The notes below the pieces were generated by a model. It ran no database searches and was not told the DNA's origin. It saw only the letters and a program-made list of their open reading frames with translations. This document shows positions 1 through 12,179 of a stretch of 64,000 nt of DNA, piece by piece. Position 1 is the first letter of the stretch. Each line of letters begins with the position of its first letter. This DNA comes from Miscanthus floridulus (lineage: Eukaryota > Streptophyta > Magnoliopsida > Poales > Poaceae), in the NCBI RefSeq assembly GCF_019320115.1, contig NC_089593.1, positions 15,342,789 through 15,406,788 of the forward strand, in the 5' to 3' direction. A program made the position numbers and the translations under genes.

Positions 1-1844
1 ACCTCAGGGAACCCGTCGTCCTTGTCGTCGTCCTGGTCGCCGGCGCCCCTCTTCTTGGCATCGTCGTCGGGGAGCCCGAGCTTGGCGTAGTAACGCCAGA
101 GCATGGTGCAATCCTCGAGGGCGTGCCTCACCAGGCCCTGGTTGTAAGGGCAGGGCTTCTTCAACATGTCGTCAAAGAGCCCAGGGCCCCTAGGGCCTCG
201 GGAATTCTTGTGCTCTGCGGCCGCGACTAGATTGGCCTTGAGGACCTCCTGCTTCCCCTGGCGACCCTTTTTCTTTTTCTTGGGGAGGTGGGGAGCCAAG
301 GCCTTGGTGGCCTCATCCCTTCGCTTCCCCTTGGCGTCGTTGTCGAGGAAGATGGCCCCAACAGCCTCTTCGTCCGAGGCGAAGTTGGTGGCGATGTCGA
401 GGAGCGCGGTAGCCGAGCTTGGCACGTTCCGGCCTAACTCTCGGACCATGTCTCGGTAGGTGGTGCCAGAGAGGAAAGCCTAGATGATTTCTGAGTCGCC
501 GACACTGGGCAACTCGGTGCACTGTTTGGAGAAGCGCCAGATGAAGTCTCGGAGAGACTCGTCCGGTTTCTAGCGACAGCTCTTAAGGTCCTAGGAGTTT
601 CCGAGGCGCACGTATGTGCCCTAGAAATTCCCAACGAAGACCCTGACCAAGTCGCACCAGTCGTGGATCTGTGAGGGAGGAAGGTGTTCAAGCCAGGCTC
701 GTGCCGAGTCTGACAAGAGCAAGGGGAGGTTGCGGATGATGAGCAGGTCATCGTCCGTGCCGCCTAGCTGACAAGCTAGGCGGTAATCAGCCAGCCAAAG
801 CTCGAGGTTGGTTTCGCCACTGTATTTCATGAGGTTGGCCGGTTGGTGAAACCGGGCCGGGAACTGAGTGTCGCGGATGGCTCTTTTAAAGACTCGGGGG
901 CCAGGCGGTTTAGGAGAAGGGCTACGGTCCTCCCCGCTGTCGTAGCGGCCACCTCAGTGAGGATGGTAGCCGTGGGCGAGCCCCTCATTGTCGTGGCGTC
1001 GTCGCCTGCTAACCACCTCATGGTCGCCCCGCACCTCGCGTTGGTTGCCGAGGCGGTCGTGCAGTAAGGGGACCCTATTGATTGTTGGCACCCGAGCAGG
1101 CTCGGGATGAACCGAGGCCTCCCTATCCTGTCGAGGCGGTGCCGTGGGAAGGTCCGAGGTGCCCCCGCACCGTCGGGAGGCAGAGCTCTCGGCTTGCTGC
1201 ACCGCGGCGGTCTCGAGGAGATCCCGGAGCTTGCCGTGGACCCGTCGCCCCTCCATGGTAGAGGGCTCGGGCATCGTACAGACTAACATCACCGTAGCCA
1301 CGATGTTCTGGCTAGCGTCATTGAAGATTGGGGGTTGCTCACTCCCTTCGTCATCATTGATGCGGTGGTGGACATCGCGGGCCCTCCGTCGGGCTCCTCC
1401 GCCATCGCTGTGACCTCGCTGCTCCTGCTCGAGAGTGTCTCGAAGCTGCTGCAGGAGGAGTCGGTCTTGTTCGACCTTGGCCTGAAGCTCACGGAGCTGT
1501 TCCAGGTCCGGGCGTTGAGGTTGTGTGGGGGCAAGGTTCCCGTTCTGCGCTACCGATGGGACAATGCGCCGAGGTGTGGCGGCGCCTGCTCCCTAGTGAA
1601 GCGGGGAATGGTTGCTTGCCCCCTCATCCTCCTCGCCCGCTCTCAACATCCCGAACTCGATGTAGAAACACTCGCGAGTGGGGTCATAAGTGCCTTCATC
1701 GTCGGAGTCGGAGTAGCCGAAGCAGTAGTCGCTTGCGACCAAGAAGCGGCGCATGGCTTCAGGGTCGTGGAGTCTAGAGAAATCCGCTCTGACCCACGCC
1801 TCATCCTCCTCCGAGGAGTCAGCGTGGGTGTGGGTCGAAGCCAT
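1..1844 (-). pseudogene. Gypsy gag, degenerate
   Basis: Gag would form the retrotransposon capsid. One minus-strand frame runs from the ATG at 1844 to the window edge. The core lies at about 830-430 and contains a Retrotrans_gag-type segment: KYSGETNLELWLADYRLAC, then ARAWLEHLPPSQIHDW, then ESLRDFIWRFSKQC. A lysine-rich KKKKKGRQGKQ stretch follows near 270-235, and the region near 140-60 reads like the CPYNQG...LWRYYAKLG tail of such proteins. At least six stops interrupt this single frame (about 1593, 954, 618, 585, 567, 483) without frameshifts. Several sit where the family normally has Q, W or R, which points to C-to-T decay. Overlapping plus-strand frames of up to 244 codons are shadows. 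Confidence 0.85.
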
Positions 1845-2335
1845 GGTGTCGAAGTCGAGGGCGAAGCACTGGCGGCGTCCATCGCCGGGTCCTACTTCGC
1901 CGGAGTTGGCTCCTCAGGAGGTGGCGGGGTAGAGCTTGATGACGGGACGTCGCCGCATGCCACCGGCGTCTTTCCCTTGTCCAGGCTCAGGCTAGACAGG
2001 TCCCCAACCAGGGACCTGGCGCCAACAACTGGAAATGGGATACCGGCAGAGCGTGGTGCGTTGCCCTAGGTTTGCGCAGTGTTGGGGTGATCCCGCCCGC
2101 GTCGCGCTTGGTGGGCATGACAGGGGCAGCGGCCCTAGCGCTGCCTGCGCCTGGGCTGCTGGTGTGTGATGTCGTCGTTGATCGGTGGAGCTCGGGGTGT
2201 GAGGAGTACCATGTCGTACTCAGATCCTAGAGACATGAACTCTAGGCTCCCGAACCAGATCACCGTGCCGAGACGTAGCGGTCGTACAGGTCTGCCATCC
2301 GGAACTTGTTGGGATGACGAAGCTGACACGTAGAG

Positions 2336-2354
2336 CCCCTACCTGGCGTGCCAA
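2336..2354 (-). other. Primer-binding site of Gypsy element
   Basis: Directly after the LTR end (...CACCGACA) the minus strand reads TTGGCACGCCAGGTAGGGG. This is the position and form of the minus-strand DNA primer site in many grass Gypsy elements. I do not assign the tRNA. Confidence 0.6.
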
Positions 2355-2355
2355 C

Positions 2356-3699
2356 TGTCGGTGTTTTAGACCGGCAAGCCCTCAACCAACTAGTAAATTT
2401 GTACTGCGTGTTCCCAATTCCGATGGTGATGCAAAGAGACATAAGGTTTATACTGGTTCAGGCAATGAGTGCCCTACATCCAGTCTGAGAGATCGATCTT
2501 GTATTCCTTGCACCGAAATGCTCATAGTAGGGGGTTACAAGCAGGGCCAGAGAGGGAGCTAGTCCTAGGTCTCTGCGTGCAGCGGTGTGGATTGCTTGAG
2601 ATGTTGATCTCAAGCAGCTAAGAAGCTTGTGTGTTCGTCCGCACGTTTATGCGTGAGTTCATCGTGTGGTCATAGGCCTAATCGTAAGCGTCCCATCCCC
2701 CTCTAGAAATGGCCCTGGTCCCTCCCTTTTATAGTTGAAGGGGGACAAGGGTGATACACGTGTTAGCTACGCGGTGTCGTGTGAACGGAGGGGGCATGTT
2801 CGAGCCCTGTAGCCTATTACTGTGGCGGCGTGGTTGATGGAGTGGTCCCATCCTTGAAGCACTGGGGCGACACGCCGATCACATCCAATCTTGTGTGTCG
2901 TGGGAGCTCCAGTGTTAGCTTGAAGCGGGGCATGGCGGTTGACATGCCGGTCACTGTGTGTTGACTGCGTGAGAAGTCGAGGCTCAGTTGGTGCTGAGGC
3001 CGAGCCATCGTGGGAGGCTCGGCGGGCATGAATCCCGAGGTTGCCGAGACCCTAAAGTAGATTGCCGAGGCTTGGAGGGAGCAGTTAGTCTCGTACACTA
3101 ATTCCGAGGCTATGGTGACCCGGACTTGACTCCCCACACCGCGTTGTTCCTGGGACAGGGGTTAGGTGGCACAGTGTAGTGCGGGCGCTGGTCATGGGCA
3201 CAGCACCAGAGCACAGTGGCCGGTAACCCCTGCCCCATCCTGTCCTGGACGGTATGGCGTTGATGCGACTTCCCATCTCGTCGGCCGCTCTACAGTGTCG
3301 AGCTGTCGTCCGGCTGATATCGTGGGAGTGGTTGGCGCATTAATGGGATGTGACGCTCTGTCGGGGAGACCGGTCGAGGCAGCAGTGATGGGTTATTGCC
3401 GAGCCGGCCTCGAGCAATACGGAGAATCGACATCTCGTCCGAGGCTTTACGCGCGGGGCCTCGGGCGAGACGGAGAATTGGTTCCCCGTCCGAGGCCTCC
3501 CGTGCGAGGCCTCGAGCGAGGCGGAGATTTGGTAGGCCGTCGAGGCCTCCTGTGCGAGGCCTCGAGCGAGGCGAAGAGCCGGTGGGCTCGGTCAAGGCCG
3601 GGGGTTAACCAATGGTTTGCCTTTTGGCTTTGTTTTTTATGGGGCCTAAGTGATTCTTTCGGTATACGCTCAAGGTACCCCTTTTTATGGTACCCGACA
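2356..3699 (-). repeat. Gypsy LTR (5' LTR of minus-strand element)
   Basis: A 1344-bp LTR. On the plus strand it starts TGTCGGTGTTTTAG at 2356 and ends GGTACCCGACA at 3699, giving the short inverted TGTCGG/CCGACA ends typical of LTRs. The next bases inside the element are the primer-binding site. The LTR is GC-rich, with repeated 'cgaggc' and 'cgaggcctc' words around 3390-3590. Confidence 0.85.
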
Positions 3700-4790
3700 A
3701 GTAGTAGTAGTAGTAGGAAAGAAGGGACGATGGAAAATGGTTAGTACTTAGTACAGTTTCATGAGTAGCTATTCTTTTAGCATATAAACAAGGCATAGCT
3801 TATGAATGAGCATCGAACACGTGTTATGACAAATTAATTATGCAAAACAACAAAGAAGTAAGGAAGACGCTTTGAAAAAACCAATAAAACATTTAGTGGG
3901 AACAATCAATAAGTAAACCTAGTCCAAATATATGTGAACAGGTATCTGGAGTTTGCATCTAGTAGTTTATTTAGTCTCAGGACTGAAAACATTCAACGTG
4001 TGCCAATTATAAAACATCACATGCTTCTAGTTAATCTTGTCCAATAAAGTCAGGAAGTGCACAGCTAAAAAATAGCCAGCGTACGTGCAATCTTTAGTTT
4101 ATACAGTTGAGATATCCAACTTATCACAAAAATCTGACCACAGTAAAGCTTCACGACCACTGATAGAGAAACACAGGTGCCAGCTCAAGTTCACTAGTAG
4201 AAGTACCAAGTTTCCTCCCAATTTCCATATATTATTTGATAACCAACATATTTGTTTATTTATATTTTCTCTCAAATCAGTGGGTTGCTGCATGAGGCAG
4301 CCTTCCAACGCTTGTTGGTGATCTCAGATCCTAGACGAACGTGACAGTCCTCCTTAGCAAATTATAGGGTTTTTAGATCAAAGATTAAATGCCTAGAAAG
4401 ACAGCAATATAATCGAGTACCAGGTTACTGAAGTTTTAGAACAGTACATAAATATTAAAAGTAACACATGTTATATGCTCATAGGTTTAACTAACTGATC
4501 AGCAAGTAATTAGTTCAACAGTAGAGATAAAAATACTAGGCAGGTAATAAGACAATGTTGAAAATAATCAACACTACCCTTCACTGTCACGTTGTCTCAC
4601 TACACCACATTGTATCATCGAGCAATTTAATCCGCCCACGCAATTGCAATCACACCCAAGTAACATAGTACTAGCAGATTGCACAAATATAAATATCTGA
4701 ACTGAAAACCGAGAGGGGCAACGGGTAACTCACATCACTTAGATTGCACCAACCTGAGAAGCAGAGGTACACCGCGCAGTAGGGAGCCCA
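3700..4790. other. Intergenic, AT-rich, no feature recognised
   Basis: AT-rich sequence between the Gypsy LTR and the GC-rich block at 4.8 kb. No credible coding frame, RNA gene or paired terminal repeats were seen. 'cactac' occurs at 4572 and 4598 but neither matches the right terminus of the CACTA element (see rejected). Confidence 0.5.
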
Positions 4791-4932
4791 GGAACCAGGC
4801 CACGGTTGACAACACCAGAACAAAGCAGTACGGCACCACACAGGTGCACGTATAGCAACGGCACACCGTCGGTCAGAACCAGCAGCACAACACCACCACT
4901 ACCAGTACCAAGTCACCGCCGGCCGCAGATGG

Positions 4933-5128
4933 AGGTGCGCGGAGGCCGCCCGCCGGTGGAAACCCTAGGGAGGAGCACGGGTGCGGGGAGGAGCAGGTGC
5001 GCGCGGAAACCCTAGGGCAGGGAGGAGCAGGCGGGAGGGGCGCGGGAGCAGGGAGGGTGCGCGGAGGCCGCCCGCCGGTGGAAACCCTAGGGAGGAGCGC
5101 GGGTGCGGGGAGGAGCAGGCGCGCGGGT
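4933..5128. repeat. GC-rich tandem duplication, period 122 bp
   Basis: The block 'gtgcgcggaggccgcccg', followed by a cgccggtggaaaccctaggg type word and a gtgcggggaggagcagg word, occurs twice with a 122-bp offset (from 4934 and from 5056). The surrounding 4.8-5.27 kb is strikingly GC-rich compared with the AT-rich flanks. It could be leader or promoter sequence of the CACTA element or a captured host fragment. I see no coding signal. Confidence 0.6.
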
Positions 5129-5269
5129 ACGAGGAGGGGGTGCGGGTCTGGGAGGCGGTGTCGGTGGAAACCCTGACGGCGTCGGAGGAGAAGAGAGCGC
5201 CCAACAACAGCAGGCGCGCGGCGTCGGAGGAGAAGAAGCGGCGTCGGTGCGCCCTTTCTTTTATAGTCG

Positions 5270-5357
5270 GGATGATTTGTACGGGCGGTTCCTGATCCAG
5301 CCGCCCCTACAAATGCATTTGTAGGGGCGATTCCTGATCCAACCGCCCCTACAAATA
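5270..5357. repeat. CACTA subterminal repeats (3' side), two copies
   Basis: Two head-to-tail units of the same gggcggtt...aaccgcccctacaaat palindrome as the right array, with a 'cctgatcca' spacer instead of 'ggtgattg'. They mark the 3' side of the CACTA element. Confidence 0.75.
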
Positions 5358-5362
5358 TTTTT

Positions 5363-6476
5363 TATTTTTTTAAATTATTAATTCTGTATTATAAAAACAA
5401 TTGTGTATATATAAAACAATTGTGACCAAAATAAAAAGTACTATAAAAACAATTGTGTATATGCACAAATATAATATTTTGTATTATTCTATATATGAAG
5501 AAATATATATAAACAATTATAAGTCAAAATAATATAGAAAACAAAAAAACAAAAATTAAAAATTTTAATTTTAAAACTTCGACTACAATTTTATGACATT
5601 ATATGAAATAAAATGAAAATGTTGTAAACATAAAAGTTGTATAACTCATCAACATGTACAACTTTTATTTTGGTCATCTTGTCGTGTGACTTTGTTTGAA
5701 CAATTCAAAATTTGAAATTCAAACAATTTCAACTTGAAACAATATTTTGAAAGAGTAAATGATTTTAGATGAAAAACTCATGAATACCAAAGTTGTAGAA
5801 CTCATCAATATGTACAACTTTTATTTTGATCATATTTTCATTTGACCAAATTTGAACAGTTGATATTTTGAATTTCACTAAATGACAACTTCAAACAAGA
5901 TTTTGAAACCTTAAATGATTTCAACAATAAAAGTCGTGAACATAAAAGTTGTTGAACTCCTCACTATCTACAACTTTTATTTTGGTCACTTCTTCATGTG
6001 ACAAAGTATTAGTAAACATTGTTCATAAATTCACAGATGACTCATAGTTTCATGAATTATACGAGAAACATGTTGATTTGTGAACAACATTTACTATCAC
6101 TTTGTCAGATGAAGAAATGATCAAAATAAAAGTTATAGATCTTGATGAGTTATATAACTTTGGTATTCATCACTTTTTCAGCTGAAAATCATTTAATGGT
6201 TGAAAATCTCGTTCGAACTTGTCATTTTTTTAAATTTGAAAATTTGAAGTGCTCAAACTTTGATAAATGAAATTTTATAGTAATAGAGTGGATATTCAAA
6301 TAGAGTCATCTGGATGTTGCCAAGGGTAGTCTCACACATATGCATAAAATGTAGTCTCACACACATACAAAAATATGTAGTCTTACACACGTACATAAAT
6401 ATATAGTCTCACACGCATGCATAAATGAAGTCTTACAAACACACACTTGCACAAACACTCTACGTTCAACAACTAG
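5363..6476. repeat. AT-rich CACTA interior with repeated acaactttta motifs
   Basis: This region is non-coding. The word 'gttgtagaactcatcaat..gtacaacttttattttg' and its reverse recur near 5636, 5790, 5950 and 6130. They form imperfect inverted repeats (gttgta...tacaac) separated by AT-rich filler. The same family of words appears in the second CACTA element at 12.25-13.1 kb. 'agtctcacacacat' type words are tandemly repeated at 6330-6440. Confidence 0.65.
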
Positions 6477-9400
6477 CTAGCCCGTTGTAACGACTTTCCC
6501 TTTGACACCTTTTCGTTCCCATGGCATTATGTCTTTGGGGAGGTTCTTTTCCACAACACTGATCTTCTTAGGAAAGTCTATGAATAGCGGCATCTCATCG
6601 TAGTTATTGTAAGCTTCAACATCGTCCACGCCATCAACTCTAATAATGTGTTGTTTCCCGGAGGCAACCACGTGCTTTGTCTTCTTCTTCGGGGGGGGGA
6701 GGTTACTTTGTGGGTCAGACATATAGAAAACTTGTGCGACACGTGAAGCGAGCACCCAAGGGTCAATTTGGTAGCATAGATTCTCGAGGTCCAGGACTCT
6801 CAATCCGATCTCATTCAGTTGGTGTTGTTTGATCCAGCGGCATCAAAACAGGGCCATCGTTACATCCCTTCTATAGTCAAGTTCCCATATCTCTTCAATG
6901 ATGCCAAAGTATTGAATCTTTCGCCCTAATCCATCGAGAGCCTCTATTCGAACGTCGCTGTTTTGGTTCATATATTTACTATCCTTTGCGTGGGTATAGT
7001 ACGTATACCCATTGATGTCATAAGCATTCCAAGATGTCACTTGTCTCGATGACCCATCCGCCAACCTACTAATGGTAATAGAGTCTATGGTTTCTCCAAG
7101 CAATATGTTTTGGTCCTTCAACCATGTAGTTAGTCATTGCTTGTGTTGTTTCATGACCCAATCATCCGAACAGCTATTTCTCTCCGCCATAATGATAGCC
7201 AAGTGTTCATCAATGTACGGTTGCATCAGTTGTGTACTCTGCAAGACACTGTAATATACCCGACTCACCTCTTTGTAATCATGGTCGATGAACACTTTTC
7301 TAACACTGGTGCCCTTCCCAGCCAGCCTACCCTTGTGACGAGAATCAGGTTTACCAATTCCTTTTTGTACTTTTAGGTACTCTTGACAGCACTCGATGAC
7401 TTCTTCAGTACTGTAACCCTCTATCATAGAGCCCTCTGGGTATGCTCGATTATGCACGTATCGACTTAGAACCGACATGAACCGTTCGTAGGACCACATT
7501 TCATGCAAGTAGCAAGGGCCTAGCGCCTGTATTTGATGAACCATGTGAATCATGAGATGTGGGATTATATCAAAAAAAAAGCAGGAGGTAAACACATCTC
7601 CAGTTGGTTTTGTGTCTCCATCACAAATTCATGTAGGTCACTCAGCTCTTGCTTGTCAATCGTCTTATGTGAGTTCTTTGAAAAGAAGTAGCACATGCGG
7701 GTGATGGCCATTTTCAAGAACTCTAGCTTTATAGCCCTGATTGCAATAGGTAGAAACACTGTCAGCATCACATGGCAATTGTGAGCCTTGCAGTGTGTTA
7801 TTGACAAGTCCTTCATCGACACTAGCTTCTTCACATTTGCTGAAAACCCAGTCGGGACTTTGATCCCCATCAGGAAAGTGCATATAGCTCTCTTCTCGTC
7901 TGGTGTTAGGTTGAAGCACGCCGCGGGCAGAGTGTATTTTCTATTAACCTTAGGTACCGGGTGAAGCTGTGCCATCATGTTTAGTTGCACCATGTCTTTC
8001 TGTGCTTTTAGACCATCCTTTGACTTGCCTGTGTCCATCAAGGTAGCAATGAGACTCTCAAAGACATTCTTCTGCATGTGCATAGCATCAACGGCATGGG
8101 AGACCTCTAAGTCTGGCCAATAAGGCAGATACTGAAAGAAAATCGATTGTTTCTTGAAAGGTACGCCTTCGACAGGAGGTGTGCTTCTATCTCTGTTTGT
8201 CCCATTTGGATTCTTCTTTCCATAGACGACGCGTATGTTTTTCACCATTCTGTACATGTGTTCTACGTTATGACGTCTCTCCGAAGAGGGTTCAATCTCT
8301 GGGGCGTTGTCATAAAATCTAAAGAACAATTTGCTGCGGTACTTGTGACTTGTCTTTAAGAAGCGTCGGTTCCTTAGGTAAACTATCTTCTTGGATGCAT
8401 CTAGGTACACCCATGTAGTACCATCCAAGCAAACCAAGCATCCCGTCTTCCCTTTGATCTATCCAGACAAAGCAAACAACGCGGGGTAATCATTGGTAGT
8501 AACAAATATTATTGCTCTACATATGAAGTCCTTTCGGAACGCATCGTACATCTGCTCCCCATGCCTCCATAGCCTCTCCATTTCTTACATCAAAGGCTCG
8601 AGGAACACATCTATATCAATGCCTAGTTGTTTATGGCCAGAAATAAGAATAGTGAGGAGAAGGTACTTTCTCTTCTGACACAACCATGTTGGGATGCTGT
8701 ACATGGTCAAGATCACTGGCCATGTGTTGTGGTCGCTCATCCTCTCATTGAAGGGATTCATTCCATCGGTGCTCAAGCTAAACCGTACATTTCTTAGGTC
8801 ATCGCTGAATTCTTTGTGCTTCTCATCAAACCTTTGCCACTGACTATAATCAGCCGGGTGTGCAATCTTATCATCATCCACCTTGCGCTCATCATCCCAC
8901 CATATCATGAGTGCGGCTTCTTTAGGGTTTAGGAAGATATGTCTCAAGCGGTCGGTCATTGACAGGTACCACATTACCAAGGTAGGAATTCTTCTCGGCT
9001 TTGCATCGTTGCCTAATGGAGTGTCCTCTGGGGGCTGAGATTCTTGTACCACCTTTTTTGTACCCTTCTTATTCCTCTTTTTTCTGTGGAGGGTTCGTCC
9101 CCACCATAAAGGTCATTGTTCTTGTACCGGCTGGCTCCACACCGGGGACATTTATCCAGGGACTTGAACGTTTCGCCACAAAAAAGTATACAGTGGTTGG
9201 GGTATGCATGGATTTTTTCAACCCCCATTGTCAATGGACTTATGACCTTCTTCGCTTGGTATGTGTTGGCGGGAACTGAGTTTGGTTGTGGCAGCACCCA
9301 TGACAGGAGATGCAATAGATCATTGAAACTATAATCTGACCAGCCGTACTTAGCCTTCAGGATAAGCAGCTCAAGCACAAAACGTAGCAATGTCCAATGT

Positions 9401-9924
9401 GTCGGACAACCCTTTTCAACACCATACACAGTCTCCTTCGATGCTTTTGTCACCCTTTCCAAATTTTCTAGACCTTTCGGGCTATTTAGTAAAATCTCTG
9501 GTCTAAGGGCTTGAATCATGTCCTCCAAATCATCTTCATTCCCGACACGTGCTCCACCATCATTATTGGCACCACCTTCATCGTTACCATCCCAACCACC
9601 AGCATCACCACCTTGTTCATTGCCAAACTCGAAATCCATTCGTACATCAAGCTCTGCTGAATATTGGGACATGGATTCTATGGTTTCGTCGTCGTATTCC
9701 TCCTCATCCTCGTCGTTAACAATAACCGTTTCACCATGATGAATCCACACTGTGTAGTCCTCAACAAATCCTCGCATAATCAAATGTGATCTTATGATAG
9801 TCACATCTATCCATGTCATATGGTTCTTGTAATCTTTACAGGGGCAAATAATTGTATCCTTATTCTCTTTCAATGTCGTTGCATGCTTTTTTGCGGCTTC
9901 AATAAATTTATCCACCTCTTTCAC
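6477..9924 (-). pseudogene. CACTA transposase Tnp2 (TnpD-like), broken
   Basis: An En/Spm-type transposase would cut and rejoin CACTA ends. Domains in order on the minus strand: an N-terminal transposase-associated region (CPCKDYKNHMTW... about 9840); an acidic linker; KCPRCGASRYK near 9150; the Tnp2/Transposase_21 core (KPRRIPTLVMWYLSMTDRLR; RNVRFSLSTDGMNPF; HAVDAMHMQKNVFESL); a DUF4218-like part (IMTHMVHQ-type, LGPCYLHEMWSYERFM near 7500); and a DUF4216-like part (YFGIIEEIWELDY, near 6890). Breaks seen: a frameshift near 9060, an in-frame stop at 8585 (EPLM*EMERLW), a stop near 8458, a frame change at a run of nine T (7572-7580 region), and stops at 7131 and 6843. It is a dead gene, but homology is clear along its length. 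Confidence 0.9.
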
Positions 9925-10718
9925 GGAAACCTGCCTTGAACCTTAACGAACCATACATCCAAGAGTTCCTGTATTCCATCTTTTACAACAACAACAAAAC
10001 AAACATTAAAGGACTACTTATTCAGATATATATAAAAATGAATCAAATTAATAATTACTTGAGAATAATTGTATATACTTCAGATATATATGAATATAAA
10101 TCTAATATAATTACATGAAGCATACAAACACACCATGATAGAGGAAAATTAATTAATGGCCCATTTATCCATAAATAATTAAAATACATATTTATTAATT
10201 ATAATAAATAATTTCAAAGACAACAATTAGCAACAATTATACTTTATCCAATATCTTTCATACAAACCCTAGTCCAATTTCATCAAACATAAATTGACAA
10301 AAATGAAATTAATAAAAAAACCAAACCCTAGATCTAGATCCACATGCACATGAAACATCCATAAAACTAACTAATTGTTCACTAAAATAAAGAAACATGG
10401 GTATGATCTTGTTCGCATCCCTAATTTACCGTAGTACATTTAAAACTTGGGTCTAATTTGCTTCATACGTAGCTCAAGCACCATAGAAGAGAGAAAAAAA
10501 CAAAACTCTAATTACTCACTAACCAACCATTAAAACTACAAAAACGTGTGGAATATCATTTTCTTATCTTCTATAACCTCTCCACCAAAGGATTTGAGAC
10601 CAAAACCTTCCCCTTAGTAGAGCAATTTTTGGGAGGTGCCCAAGGCCCCCCCACCTTTGTTTCACGGGTTGAAGTGAGTGACCCGAGGAGGAAGAAAGTG
10701 TTGCAGTTGTTTTATATA
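9925..10718. other. CACTA 5' non-coding region
   Basis: AT-rich sequence between the transposase start and the subterminal array, presumably leader and promoter of the transposase. 'aaaccctag' words occur at 10264 and 10321. No other coding frame is supported. Confidence 0.5.
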
Positions 10719-11060
10719 TGGGTCATTTGTAGGGACAGCTGGTGATTGAGCCGTCCCTACAAATCGAAGCTATATATACGGGGGGTCATTTGTAGGGGCG
10801 GCTGGTGATTGAGCCGCCCCTACAAATCGGAGCTATGTATACGAGGGCATTTGTAGGGACGGCTCAATCACCAGCCGCCCCTATAAATAGCAACTCCAGG
10901 AGCGGTTGGTGATTGGGCCGCCCCTACAAATCAGACCATATTTGTAGGAGCGGCTTATATCACCAGCCGCCCCTGCTGTTCTATTTGTAGGGGCGGCTGG
11001 TGTCTGGGCACCCGAGCACGTCACTATAGGGACAGCTCTATCACCAACCACTCCTACAAA
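10719..11060. repeat. CACTA subterminal palindromic repeat array (5' side)
   Basis: At least five units pair tttgtaggggcggct with agccgcccctacaaa around a short ggtgattg-type spacer. They lie near 10727, 10788, 10847, 10895 and 10945. Each unit is itself a hairpin and the units are spaced about 50-60 bp apart. In CACTA elements such subterminal motifs are transposase (TnpA-like) binding sites. Confidence 0.8.
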
Positions 11061-11368
11061 AAAAAAAATAAACTATCGCTAAAAATCATTTTTTACATAG
11101 TGCCAAGAACATGCATGTGCTATCTCTCCGACCGATTCGATTTCCTGTGGAGGCCGGACTTCAGCCGGACAGCATCCTCCTCTCCGTCCGGCGTTGATTG
11201 CCGCCCGGCCCGTTCATGTCATGACATGCCTCCATCCGCACACCAAACCGCCTACAGCAATTGATCGATAATGCAATTGATCGATAATAATAATAATAAG
11301 GTCCGTGCAACCCACCATCTTGCATGCAGCATTGATAGGTCGTTTATTTCTAGAACGTGACACATGCA

Positions 11369-11483
11369 GCCTGTTCAGTTGTTCGTATACGATCGTGGAT
11401 TATAAGTTAAAACAATATTTTTCTCTCACACCAAACCAGCCAGCAGTAAATAATCCACGATCGTTTACGACGAAACGAACATG
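11369..11483. mobile_element. Short MITE with inverted tcgtatacgatcgtggatta arms
   Basis: A foldback of about 115 bp. It starts gcctgttcagttgttcg, has the arm tcgtatacgatcgtggatta near 11382, and has the complementary arm taatccacgatcgtttacga near 11451, ending cgaaacgaacatgc. This matches a common grass MITE type beginning 'cctgttcg'. The target duplication was not resolved. Confidence 0.6.
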
Positions 11484-12179
11484 CCGATGCATATTAATTG
11501 CTTGGTTAGATACAGTAGACGTCGAACTCGCGATGTTTTTTTTTCACGGTTCTCTCACAACGTAGAATTTGCTTGTCTGGTAACCAACATTACGAGGGAC
11601 CAATGATCTAAAACACTTGACCCGCTTGAATGAAGTTTGACTCGATGACCGCCCCAAGGGTTATATTAGCTAGGGTCATGACACTAGTGCACTGTGCACA
11701 TATGGGTAGCCGTTCCGGTTGAGAAACCCCTTCTAGTCCTGATTTCCTAATCGAGATTACCAATCCGAGACTAAAGGTCCGTCATTTAGTCCCGGACCTT
11801 ACAACCAGGATTGAATAAGGTCATTTAGTCCCGATTGGTTATAGGGCTCCAGACCGACGCCCGAGGGCACGCACCTCCAATCCCGGTTGTTACCTTTAGT
11901 CCTACATTGGGCCTCCACCCGGGACTAGAGGTCTTTCAATACCAGTTGATGGTCCAATCCGGTACTAAAGCTAAATTTTGGTGCGTGCCGAAACTGCCGT
12001 CGTTTCCCGCCCATGCAACAGTTTTTGACATTTCCTTTAACATAAAGAGGCTGAAAATTAGAAATTGCGTAGTAAAAAAATATAGCACAAAAAATTACAA
12101 TACAAAATTGCTTTCATATACAATTTATAATGCTTTTGTTTCATGCTTTAAATGTTTAATAACATAAGCTATAAATTAT

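Larger units (their letters stand above)
1..3699 (-). mobile_element. Gypsy LTR retrotransposon, 5' part (runs off left edge)
   Basis: Read on the minus strand this is LTR, primer-binding site, then gag, and the element continues past base 1. The LTR boundaries are clear (see the LTR entry). The minus strand begins TGTCGGGTACC, a start common among grass Gypsy LTRs. Bases 3700-3704 (agtag) would be one copy of the 5-bp target duplication; the partner lies outside the window. Protease, RT and integrase would lie to the left and cannot be seen. gag is broken by several in-frame stops, so this is an old copy or a non-autonomous relative. Confidence 0.9.
5267..11102 (-). mobile_element. CACTA (En/Spm) DNA transposon with Tnp2 remnant
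   Basis: The right terminus is at 11098-11102. On the minus strand it reads CACTATGTAAAAAATG, preceded outside by the possible 3-bp target copy 'cca' at 11103-11105. Arrays of palindromic subterminal repeats lie at 10719-11060 and, in two copies, at 5270-5357. Between them is a minus-strand Tnp2-type transposase. I could not find a matching left CACTA end, so the true left boundary is unresolved and may lie left of 5267 or be deleted. The element cannot be autonomous, because its transposase is broken. Confidence 0.8.

Noticed and set aside
1335..2069. 244-codon plus-strand frame
   Set aside because: It is antisense to the Gypsy gag frame, with no domain; it is open because of GC-rich composition.
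4572..4606. CACTAC words as possible left end of the first CACTA element
   Set aside because: The following bases do not resemble the right terminus and the preceding triplets do not match 'cca'.
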